From Dehalococcoidia bacterium (GTDB lineage Bacteria; Chloroflexota; Dehalococcoidia; Dehalococcoidales; CSSed11-197): DNA of 9,608 nt. Below, piece by piece: positions 1-5,925 of this stretch. Under the pieces are notes generated by a model. That model did no database searches and had not been told where the DNA came from. It saw nothing but the letters and a program-made list of their open reading frames with translations. Numbering within the stretch: position 1 is the first letter of the stretch; each line of letters opens with the position of its first letter. Made by a program: the position numbers and the translations under genes. The DNA is taken from NCBI GenBank assembly GCA_003552785.1, contig PUOQ01000124.1, positions 1 through 9,608 on the forward strand, read 5' to 3'.

Positions 1-1
1 T

Positions 2-406
2 CAGAGGGAGATTGCCGCTGAAGACTTCTTTGAAGAAATCGGCAATGCCCTCGATGACAATGAGGTTGTCACCGAAATTCAGATACCCGAACCTGCATCC
101 GGGACCCAGCAGGTTTACCTCAAATGGGCCTGGAGGAAAGCAATTGACTTTCCCGAGGTTAGTGTTGCAACTGCCATAACCGTTGATGGCGGCAGTGTGA
201 CCGATGCAAAAATTGTACTCGGTGGGGTGATGCCAAGGCCGCGCCGTGCTACCGGCGCTGAAGATGCATTGATAGGCAATTCTATCAATGAAGCCAATGC
301 ACAGGCTGCCGGCGAAGCTGCGGTCCAGGGGGCAAACCCATTGCCGCACAATGGTTACAAGGTACAACTGACGAAAGTCATGGTTAAAAGGGCTATACTT
401 GCTTAA
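2..406 (+). CDS. Molybdenum hydroxylase FAD-binding subunit (CoxM/XdhB-like), C-terminal part
   Basis: The frame is open from the left edge and ends at TAA 404-406, giving the last 134 residues of a protein whose start is outside the window. It matches the CO dehydrogenase flavoprotein C-terminal domain. Visible landmarks are NEVVTEIQIP, a KAIDFPEVSVATAITVDGG stretch, KIVLGGVMPRPRRATGAED, the helix LIGNSINEANAQAAGEAA, and the C-terminal HNGYKVQLTKVMVKRAI. In this family the FAD subunit passes electrons from the [2Fe-2S] and Mo-cofactor subunits during hydroxylation of purines, aromatic compounds or CO. The substrate cannot be told from this end. The family includes selenium-dependent hydroxylases, which is relevant to the YedE and DUF3343 genes downstream. 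It probably ends the preceding operon, because a promoter-like region follows. Confidence 0.88.
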   Translation, partial: QREIAAEDFFEEIGNALDDNEVVTEIQIPEPASGTQQVYLKWAWRKAIDFPEVSVATAITVDGGSVTDAKIVLGGVMPRPRRATGAEDALIGNSINEANAQAAGEAAVQGANPLPHNGYKVQLTKVMVKRAILA

Positions 407-427
407 GCTTTGATTTTTATTAAAGCT
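406..427 (+). terminator. Weak AT-rich hairpin after the molybdenum hydroxylase gene
   Basis: AGCTTT (406-411) and AAAGCT (422-427) form a perfect 6-bp inverted repeat with a 10-nt AT-rich loop directly after the stop codon. No T-run follows the right arm, so it is at best a weak terminator. Confidence 0.22.
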
Positions 428-443
428 CTATAGCCCCGGTGAT

Positions 444-500
444 GGCGAGAGGTCGATTCTGATTATATAATATTATATAATGGTATTAAGACCTCTCGCC
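444..500. repeat. 11-bp inverted repeat enclosing a 20-bp perfect palindrome
   Basis: GGCGAGAGGTC (444-454) is exactly inverted as GACCTCTCGCC (490-500). Between them, nearly concentric (centres within half a base), lies the perfect palindrome ATTATATAATATTATATAAT (462-481). The whole could extrude as a cruciform, form an RNA hairpin, or be a two-tier operator. The GC-rich arms around an AT-only core do not look like an ordinary terminator, since no T-run follows. It sits between the molybdenum hydroxylase gene and the next operon, where a regulator site would be expected. Confidence 0.75.
466..481 (+). promoter_or_regulatory. Candidate -10 elements inside the palindrome
   Basis: Two perfect TATAAT hexamers occur at 466-471 and 476-481. 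Because the core is palindromic, the same hexamers can be read on the minus strand. The best -35 for the second box is TCGATT (453-458, 17-bp spacer), which matches the consensus poorly. If used, transcription would start around 488, next to the right arm of the inverted repeat, so a protein bound there would block it. This would be the promoter of the operon starting at 528. Confidence 0.4.
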
Positions 501-527
501 GTTATCTGGAAGGAGTGTGGAAAGAAG

Positions 528-1091
528 ATGAAAAAGAAACTGTTTAATACCTACACCTGTTTTATCCTGGGTTTAGTCCTCGTTACCGGTGCCACTTTTG
601 TTAAAGTTCCCTGTCCTGCGTGCGAAGGTACGGGTACAATTCCCGGGGTAACCGGAATTGATATAAAGGGGATCGAAGCCGAACTTATCAACCACCATGA
701 GCTGGGTATGGATTGCGGCTGGGATTATGAGAGGTTTACCTATGATGTAAAGCTGACACTTGAAAACCGCACCCAGAGCGACTCTTACGGGATAATAATG
801 GTAACCTTTCACGACCCGGATGATTCTTATCAAATAATGGTGGAAATAGACGATGATGAGCTCTATGTGGATGTTGCCGGGGCGACTCTGGCATCGAACC
901 CTGTTTTTGTAGAATTGCCCGGAGGTGCTACTGAAGTTATCGAAAAGCGAATGCTTTTTGAAGGGGTAACACTGGAGTTTTTCGGCGGGCGCGAACACCA
1001 GATTGAAGCCAATATAGCTTCAAATTACAACTGTCCCTTTCACGGTGGAGATGCCAGTGTGCCGTTCCCCGAATGGTTGAGATTGAGGTAG
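528..1091 (+). CDS. Small exported or membrane-anchored protein with a DnaJ-like CxxC motif
   Basis: This is a 187-residue protein of no family I recognise. It begins MKKK, then one hydrophobic segment (about residues 9-24, FILGLVLVTGATFV) acting as a signal peptide or anchor. Next comes CPACEGTG (C29, C32), which resembles one half of a DnaJ-type zinc finger. The rest looks like an extracytoplasmic beta-rich domain with acidic patches (HDPDDS, EIDDDELYVDV) and two more cysteines, C63 and C169 (NCPFHGG). The ATG at 480 lies in the same frame but inside the palindrome. ATG 528 is preferred because a normal lysine-plus-hydrophobic leader starts there and AGGAG lies at 511-515 (12-nt spacing, rather long). 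It is the first gene of the likely operon, 6 nt ahead of the YedE halves. A metal-binding or thiol role is possible but unproven. Confidence 0.7.
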   Translation: MKKKLFNTYTCFILGLVLVTGATFVKVPCPACEGTGTIPGVTGIDIKGIEAELINHHELGMDCGWDYERFTYDVKLTLENRTQSDSYGIIMVTFHDPDDSYQIMVEIDDDELYVDVAGATLASNPVFVELPGGATEVIEKRMLFEGVTLEFFGGREHQIEANIASNYNCPFHGGDASVPFPEWLRLR

Positions 1092-1097
1092 TAAAAT

Positions 1098-1592
1098 ATG
1101 AAATTGAAATTAAACACTTATAGAGTGTTCATGATAGGCATAATAATGGGGCTTTCCGCGGCTGTCATCCAGGCCTACTTTCAGGTCCAGCCGCCGGAGG
1201 CTTATGGAATCAGCTTCATTGGACATCCCAACGACCTGTTTGCCTGGATAACCAACCGTCTTGCCGGCACCGAGTGGCCGGTACGTGAGGCTTTTCTGGT
1301 CTACCCTGCTCTTACGGTAGTGGGAGTTTTAATAGGCTCGGCTGCAGCAGCCAGCCGCAATGGCCAGTTGAAGCTCCAGCCCGGCCCGGTCAGGAAAAAA
1401 TTTCTGGCGGTTATATTCGGGTTTTTAATTGCCAACCTCGGCCTCCTGTGGGGTTCATGCCCCATCAGGACAGGTCTTCTGGTGGGTTATGGTAGCGGTA
1501 TGGCGGTAATAGCCCTTCTCTCCATTGCTGCCGGGGTTCTGCTTGCTATACTGCTTGTTCGCATAAGGGCCCGGAAAGGGGTGCCTAAATGA
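1098..1592 (+). CDS. YeeE/YedE-family membrane protein, N-terminal half
   Basis: A 164-residue protein with about four membrane segments (roughly 9-27, 66-84, 101-119, 131-154). It carries one family-type cysteine motif, WGSCPIRTGLLVGYGSG, with C121. YeeE/YedE proteins are pseudo-symmetric channels. YeeE of Spirochaeta thermophila carries thiosulfate through conserved cysteines, and YedE is linked to selenium metabolism. As I recall the single-chain E. coli YedE (about 400 residues), its first half has one GC motif and its second half has the FC..AFRD and GC motifs. This gene and the next follow that order as separate chains. GAGG at 1085-1088 is the likely ribosome site, 9 nt before the ATG. 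The last codons overlap the next gene by ATGA, indicating coupled translation and probably a 1:1 heterodimer. Confidence 0.75.
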   Translation: MKLKLNTYRVFMIGIIMGLSAAVIQAYFQVQPPEAYGISFIGHPNDLFAWITNRLAGTEWPVREAFLVYPALTVVGVLIGSAAAASRNGQLKLQPGPVRKKFLAVIFGFLIANLGLLWGSCPIRTGLLVGYGSGMAVIALLSIAAGVLLAILLVRIRARKGVPK

Positions 1593-2026
1593 CAGCAGCC
1601 CTGGCTACACTTGCCGTCGGCGTTCTAATTGGCTATCTTGGCCAGCGCTCCAAATTCTGCACCATAAGCGGTATCCGAGATTTCATAATGCTTAAGGATT
1701 CCTACCGTTTCAAAGGGTTGATCGGTATAATAGCCGGCGGCGCTATCGGTTACACCGCATTCTGGTTAATCGGCGGGGATATTCCCGGTTTCCCCATAGG
1801 TTTTAATTTTGATTCGACCGGGCTTTTAATCGTGGGCATTCTAGGCTCCGTTGGCATGGGCTTTTTCTCTGTTTTTGCCGAAGGCTGCCCTTTCCGTCAG
1901 CATGTTATGGCGGCCGAGGGTAAGGGGTCAGCCCTGCTTTTCCTTCTGGGTTTTTACCTGGGAATAGTTTATTTCAATATAGTTACCATTCAATGGCTGG
2001 AGTTGTTGCTAAGGTCTGTGGGTTAG
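1589..2026 (+). CDS. YeeE/YedE-family membrane protein, C-terminal half
   Basis: A 145-residue membrane protein with about four helices. It has the two signature motifs of the family: GQRSKFCTISGIRDF (C24) and FAEGCPFRQHVMAAEGKGSALLFLLGF (C100). Together with C121 of the preceding protein, the pair supplies three conserved cysteines, the number used by thiosulfate-transporting YeeE. It starts inside the stop of the previous gene (ATGA, 1589-1592) with AAAGGGG at 1575-1580 upstream, so the two are very likely coexpressed and assembled together. Known family roles are uptake of thiosulfate or another small sulfur or selenium compound. The nearby DUF3343 gene favours a selenium or persulfide role, but that is inference. 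Confidence 0.8.
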   Translation: MTAALATLAVGVLIGYLGQRSKFCTISGIRDFIMLKDSYRFKGLIGIIAGGAIGYTAFWLIGGDIPGFPIGFNFDSTGLLIVGILGSVGMGFFSVFAEGCPFRQHVMAAEGKGSALLFLLGFYLGIVYFNIVTIQWLELLLRSVG

Positions 2027-2104
2027 ACTGGTAGCCGCACTGCCGTGCAAAGCAAGCCCCAGCCAGTCAGAGTAATTCCTGGCATAGTTGCCAGAGTTTT
2101 AAAT

Positions 2105-3274
2105 ATGAATCAGATCAAGAATGACTTTTTAGAAAAACTCGAGCCAAGGCTCGAGCAGGAACGACAAAAGATTGAAACAGCCAGGAAAAAGGGCACCAGG
2201 GTTGTTGCATACAGCTGCCCGTATATTCCTGAGGAGCTTTTTCTGGCTGCCGGGATGCTGCCTTTAAGGTTTCTTCCCGGCTCCAATTCTCCGGCATCAC
2301 CAGAGGGTGGCCCTGCCGGTGTATTACATGCATGCTTGCCTTATAGTTTACGTTCACCTTCAAAGACAAATTTTTGCCAGAGCATTGATGCAATATGTGT
2401 TGCTTCGAATTATGGCGACAAGAATGCCCTAAAGGGAAATCTTGAGGATGCTTTTTCAAAGCCTGTTTTCATTCTTGGTCTGCCCGAGTACCAGGATCGA
2501 CTGCGTTCCAACCGGGCAGCCTTTGAATATTTCAAAAATCAACTCAAGTTATTAAAGAAAGAACTTGAAAGGTTTAACTCCAGCCGGGTGACTTACCGTA
2601 ATACTTTAAAAGCCTCCTCTATGTGTAAAAGAATCCGGGAAAAACTGAGGTTTTTATATGACCAGCCGTCAGATGACCGTTCTCCAATTGAATGGGGTGA
2701 GGTTTTGCGCATAAACCGTGCCGGTTTTTTGATAAACAGGCCTGATTTTTTGCGTGACCTGGAGAGTTTGGAGGCCAGTCTTATTCATGCCAGGGAAACA
2801 AAGCTGCCGGTGGATTCCAGGCCTCGTTTGATGGTCGCCGGTTCGGATGAAAGCCTGGATGGAGCGCTTGAGATTGTAAGGCAGGCAGGGGGCAACGTAG
2901 TTACCGACTATATTTGTTCTGCCTCCATGAGGCTCAGGAAGCGGGTGCCGGTGTTCGGTGTCCTTGAGAACCCGCTTGATTCCCTGGTAGAACAGTACCT
3001 TTATAATGCCCCCTGCGTTTTAATGGGTGATGCACCTGGCAGGGTAGACCGGATGCTGAGGCTTGCCCGGCGCTACCGTGTTCACGGCCTCGTATACCTT
3101 GGCTCAAAACATTGTCAGCCTGTTGCCGGCGAATATGAACTTATCAGCGAGGCCTTTTATTCGAATTTATCGGTGCCGTCTCTATTTATTGAGGCAGAAT
3201 CTGCTGCATTACCGGATGAAGATTTGCAAGGCAGGGTGGGTGAATTTATAGATATTATTGGTGGCAGGGTATGA
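2105..3274 (+). CDS. 2-hydroxyacyl-CoA dehydratase D-component-like iron-sulfur protein
   Basis: A 389-residue protein of the HgdB/BcrB/double-cubane superfamily. Landmarks are VAYSCPYIPEELFLAAGMLP (C38), HACLPYSLR (C77), the KHCQP region (C337) and the C-terminal IEAES...GRVGEFIDII, equivalent to the usual E.D...R..aFlE ending. Relatives bind a [4Fe-4S] or double-cubane cluster and perform difficult reductions after one-electron injection by an ATP-dependent activase. No activase or partner subunit is in the window. The usual S-T-C-D segment appears here as SNYGD (101-105), so one expected cysteine seems absent, although C91 and C98 lie just before it. The frame could begin at GTG 2045, but ATG 2105 gives the family-typical amino end. 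Neither start has a strong ribosome site. It overlaps the polyferredoxin gene by ATGA, suggesting that protein supplies its electrons. Confidence 0.75.
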   Translation: MNQIKNDFLEKLEPRLEQERQKIETARKKGTRVVAYSCPYIPEELFLAAGMLPLRFLPGSNSPASPEGGPAGVLHACLPYSLRSPSKTNFCQSIDAICVASNYGDKNALKGNLEDAFSKPVFILGLPEYQDRLRSNRAAFEYFKNQLKLLKKELERFNSSRVTYRNTLKASSMCKRIREKLRFLYDQPSDDRSPIEWGEVLRINRAGFLINRPDFLRDLESLEASLIHARETKLPVDSRPRLMVAGSDESLDGALEIVRQAGGNVVTDYICSASMRLRKRVPVFGVLENPLDSLVEQYLYNAPCVLMGDAPGRVDRMLRLARRYRVHGLVYLGSKHCQPVAGEYELISEAFYSNLSVPSLFIEAESAALPDEDLQGRVGEFIDIIGGRV

Positions 3275-4443
3275 GAATAATAGGCATGCTAAGCCAGCAA
3301 AAAGCTTTGGTTTTTGGAATTCTGACAGGCGTTCTTATTGCCTGGTGGTATTTCAACCCCTTTGCCTGGCTCGGAATAGCCATGGGAGCTGTTGCCGGGT
3401 TGATGGTCTACCTTATCTTGAAAACGGGCCGGATAGAAAGGTTTCGCAGGCCTTATTTTGTAATTCTATTTGCAGTAATCAGCCTTTCACTCTTGGGAAT
3501 GGTAATGTTTTGGGGCCCGGACCAGTTTATGAAATGGGTCGACAGGTTTAATCCAGGCTACTACTTCCCGAGGTCAGGGGGCTTGGGTACCATATCGTAC
3601 CCTCACCCCATAGTTTTACCCTCGATATTCTGGGGCGGGGCAGATTTCCTGGCTCAGTTTAAAACATGGCAAACCTCAGTTCCGCAGAACATGGCGGCCT
3701 CCTTTCTTTTTATGCTGCCCTACGCTGTAATACTTCTGCTGTTTGGCCGTGCCTTCTGTGGCTGGCTATGCCCGGTGGGTGGTTTGCCGGAAGTAATGTC
3801 ATCCGGGCGCAAAGAGGTCCTGCAACTTGGCCTGTTCAAAGGAAAAAAGGCCATGGATGGCAGTTATTATTATACCGGGCTAAAACCATGGGTTAATATT
3901 GTACGCTACGTTATATTATTGATTACGCTGCTTGTTTTTCTGGTATCCGGTTTTGCTGTAGTCAACATATTTTACCCGGTGTTGTGGCTGCAATCCATGA
4001 ATGCTTTCTGGATAATTATAGCTATAACGGTGGTGTTTGCGGTTGCTCTGCCACTTTTAACAAAGCGCCGCTGGTGGTGCTTTGTCTGCCCGCTGGGGAC
4101 TGCTCTGAGTTTTATAGACAGAGTGACACCATTCCGGTTGAAAATTGACCGGGACAAGTGCGTCAGGTGTATGGATTGTGTACATGCCTGCCGCATGTAT
4201 GCCATGACTCCGCAGGAAGTGGAAAAGGGCAGGGAGAAAACCGGACACTGCATCAAGTGCGGGCGGTGTATTGAGGCCTGCTCTGAAGAAGCCATTGACA
4301 TTTACTGGATGGAGGGCCGGAGAAAAATCAGGGAGCCTTTCATCGCCCTGATAATAGCAACCGGTCTTATGCTTTATATATGGTATATTATTCAGTTCAT
4401 ATCACTTCTTTCAAGGATGGGAGATTTCCGCTGGCTTGCCTGA
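3271..4443 (+). CDS. Membrane polyferredoxin (NapH/NosR/CcoG-like 4Fe-4S protein)
   Basis: A 390-residue protein. Hydrophobic segments occur at about 13-50 (two), 62-80, 142-159, 210-235, 246-262 and 358-378. The first cysteine motif is CGWLCP (C163, C167). The second is WWCFVCPLG (C270, C273), with a shorter C-x2-CP spacing than the C-x3-CP of the first. A cytoplasmic dicluster ferredoxin domain follows: C297, C300, C303, C307 and C327, C330, C333, C337. Members of this group move electrons between the quinone pool or a ferredoxin and a periplasmic or cytoplasmic reductase. The start ATG overlaps the stop of the dehydratase-like gene, so that protein is the obvious partner. A role with the reductive dehalogenase 5 kb downstream is possible but less direct. 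The substrate is unknown. Confidence 0.87.
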   Translation: MRIIGMLSQQKALVFGILTGVLIAWWYFNPFAWLGIAMGAVAGLMVYLILKTGRIERFRRPYFVILFAVISLSLLGMVMFWGPDQFMKWVDRFNPGYYFPRSGGLGTISYPHPIVLPSIFWGGADFLAQFKTWQTSVPQNMAASFLFMLPYAVILLLFGRAFCGWLCPVGGLPEVMSSGRKEVLQLGLFKGKKAMDGSYYYTGLKPWVNIVRYVILLITLLVFLVSGFAVVNIFYPVLWLQSMNAFWIIIAITVVFAVALPLLTKRRWWCFVCPLGTALSFIDRVTPFRLKIDRDKCVRCMDCVHACRMYAMTPQEVEKGREKTGHCIKCGRCIEACSEEAIDIYWMEGRRKIREPFIALIIATGLMLYIWYIIQFISLLSRMGDFRWLA

Positions 4444-4480
4444 TTGACGCTTCAGTGACAGGCTGGCAGGTTTTTATCTA

Positions 4481-4486
4481 AGGAGG
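4481..4486 (+). promoter_or_regulatory. Ribosome binding site fixing a TTG start
   Basis: A perfect AGGAGG stands 6 nt ahead of TTG 4493. There is no ATG or GTG in a suitable position in this frame, and the family-type sequence ALVVFDYIYYAM begins 9 codons in. TTG is therefore taken as the start. Confidence 0.75.
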
Positions 4487-4492
4487 TTGTAA

Positions 4493-5032
4493 TTGCCAAA
4501 GGAAAAAGAGAAAGAAAAGGCGCTTGTTGTTTTTGATTATATCTACTATGCCATGCGCGGCAAGCATTTTCTGGAGTATCATGGGTACGAGACAAGGGAA
4601 GTAGCACCGCCCCCCGAGTACCGGACCGGTTGCGACATGGCTCTTGAGATAGAAGCCGGAGACGTTGACGCGGTTGAAAACATACTCGATCAGAATGACA
4701 TTCTTTTTATGGATGTTCTGTTTCTCCCCAAGGGAACCCAGCTGGTTCCGGTGTATCTCACTCAGCTTATTAAGGTGACAGATTATGTTGGCTTTACCAT
4801 GGTTCGCTGCGGCAATATGAAGATAACCTATCGCAAGGGCACAGGGGTTATCGTGAATGTTTCCGGAGGGGGCTGACCGGATATTCCCATGCTCAGTTTG
4901 AGCCTTTCAGACACCGTTATCGGGGAAGGCCCCACCCCCAAGCAGCTGGGAAAAACCATCTGTGCCTATACCATGGAGCATGCCTATCAGAAGGCAGCCG
5001 AAATATTCAGGCAGGAAAGGAGGGAGTCGTAA
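4493..5032 (+). CDS. DUF3343 (Se/S carrier-like) protein, probable selenoprotein with in-frame TGA
   Basis: Residues about 9-70 match DUF3343, which Pfam describes as a putative Se/S carrier-like family: ALVVFDYIYYAMRGKHFLEY, APPPEYRTGCDMALEIE (C47) and a following helix. A second segment runs through VGFTMVRCGNMKITYRKG (C106) to VNVSGGG (121-127). A conventional reading stops at TGA 4874-4876 (127 residues). The same frame then continues without stops as PDIPMLSLSLSDTVIGEG and a helical tail (TICAYTMEHAYQKAAEIF) to TAA 5030-5032, whose last base is the first of the next ATG. A SECIS-like hairpin follows the TGA. Read through, the product has 179 residues with selenocysteine 128 after three glycines. 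Alternatives are a true stop plus a 47-residue ORF from ATG 4889 (no well-placed ribosome site), or a TGC/TGT-to-TGA change. The DUF3343 identity is firmer than the selenocysteine call. Confidence 0.7.
4874..4876 (+). other. In-frame TGA, candidate selenocysteine codon
   Basis: GGC TGA CCG GAT ATT CCC reads GGG-Sec-PDIP. It is the only stop in the frame between TTG 4493 and TAA 5030. The tail after it is coupled to the next gene, and a selenocysteine-type hairpin follows. Placement directly after a glycine run is typical of a reactive Cys/Sec turn. Confidence 0.6.
4891..4903 (+). promoter_or_regulatory. SECIS-like hairpin downstream of TGA 4874
   Basis: GCTCA (4891-4895), loop GTT (4896-4898) and TGAGC (4899-4903) form a perfect 5-bp stem. 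Counting from the base after TGA, the loop G is nucleotide 20 and the U nucleotide 21, the same distance I count for the loop GU of E. coli fdhF. Bacterial SECIS elements need a short stem and a G at the start of the apical loop roughly 16-37 nt after UGA, and all of these hold. The lower stem is poor, which bacterial elements tolerate. Confidence 0.55.
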
Positions 5033-5895
5033 TGCTTGTTCTGGCCGGGACGGTACCCATTGATGGAATGCCCCTTACACAGGGGGAGTGCAGATATGAA
5101 AAGAAAAAGCTCACCATAGGCGAGTATGCCCTGGAAGGAAAATACGTCACCCTGGGAACGGCTGCCATGGCTTCATCGGCATCTGTTACCTGTCAGACAC
5201 TGGGTGTCGAGCCGCCGCATCTGGTTACATATGGTGACACCGGCATGGGGGATGGCACCATAAAGATTCTTGACTATCTGACCCGGGAATTGCCCAATAT
5301 CAGCCCTTCGGTGCTAACCCTGCACTACCTGCTTCCTACCAAGGAGCCCTTTGTCAGGCTCTCAGAAACAGTTGAGAAGATGAACCCCAGGCCCTTTTTT
5401 ATTGCCGATGCAGGTGCGCTTCTTAATGCCAAGGCCATCGGGCTTGCCAAAAAGTTCGATCTTTTTACCCCCGACCCGGGCGAGCTCAGTTTTATTGCTG
5501 ATGCCGACGCAGCCCACCCGGCATACGTACAGCACTTTATCTTCAAGGTGGACGACGTTGAAATCGCCAGGCTGGGCAGTGAGGCTTACCGGCATGGTAA
5601 CGCACCCAGGTATCTGCTGGTAAAGGGTGCGGTAGACCATATTTTCGTTGAAGGAGAGGTTTCGGGAGTGGTTAAAGAGCCCCTGATACCTGCCCTTGAA
5701 GCCATTGGCGGCACCGGTGATACCATTACCGGTATTGTATCAGCCCTGATTTACAGCGGCATGGACCCTGCCGAAGCCAGTCTCAAGGCAGCACAAATCA
5801 ATCGATACATGGGCGAACTGGTAAGGCCGACCCCGGCAACGCGCATAGCCCAGTTGATACCCTATATAGCCGAAGCTGTCAAAAAGGTACTCTAG
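5032..5895 (+). CDS. Ribokinase-fold protein, NAD(P)H-hydrate dehydratase/sugar kinase-like
   Basis: A 287-residue protein of the ribokinase superfamily. Visible motifs are GTAAMASSASVTCQTLG (about 42-58), FIADAGALLNAKAI (123-136), FTPDPGELSFI (145-155), YLLVKGAVDHIFVEG (194-208) and the anion-hole motif AIGGTGDTITG (224-234) with the expected catalytic Asp at 230. The arrangement, especially TP..GEL and G[TS]GD followed by helix and EAS..AA.INRYMGE, is closest to the COG0063 group (ADP/ATP-dependent NAD(P)HX dehydratase). The usual N-terminal GRVLVIGGS-type start is replaced by MLVLAGTVPIDGMPL, so another phosphotransfer substrate is possible. AGGAGG (5018-5023) lies 8 nt ahead of the ATG, inside the coding tail of the previous gene. 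The ATG shares its A with the preceding TAA, so the two proteins are probably made together. Confidence 0.68.
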   Translation: MLVLAGTVPIDGMPLTQGECRYEKKKLTIGEYALEGKYVTLGTAAMASSASVTCQTLGVEPPHLVTYGDTGMGDGTIKILDYLTRELPNISPSVLTLHYLLPTKEPFVRLSETVEKMNPRPFFIADAGALLNAKAIGLAKKFDLFTPDPGELSFIADADAAHPAYVQHFIFKVDDVEIARLGSEAYRHGNAPRYLLVKGAVDHIFVEGEVSGVVKEPLIPALEAIGGTGDTITGIVSALIYSGMDPAEASLKAAQINRYMGELVRPTPATRIAQLIPYIAEAVKKVL

Positions 5896-5925
5896 ATCAT
5901 CAGAGAAAAATATAAGGAGGTTGCC

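Noticed and set aside
480..527. Upstream ATG at 480 as the start of the exported protein
   Set aside because: It lies within the palindrome, has no ribosome site and puts 16 unlikely residues ahead of a normal MKKK signal leader.
2045..2104. GTG 2045 as the start of the dehydratase-like gene
   Set aside because: The extra 20 residues do not look like the family N-terminus and there is no ribosome site. ATG 2105 is preferred but not certain.
4435..4475. Possible terminator between the polyferredoxin and DUF3343 genes (CTTGCC / GGCAGG then TTTTT)
   Set aside because: The stem is only 6 bp with a G-T pair, the loop is 24 nt, and it sits a few bases before a strong ribosome site within an apparent operon.
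4889..5032. Independent 47-residue ORF starting at ATG 4889
   Set aside because: Its nearest Shine-Dalgarno-like sequence (GGAGG, 4865-4869) is 19 nt away, and it is in the same frame as the DUF3343 gene. Continuation through TGA explains it better, though it remains the main alternative.
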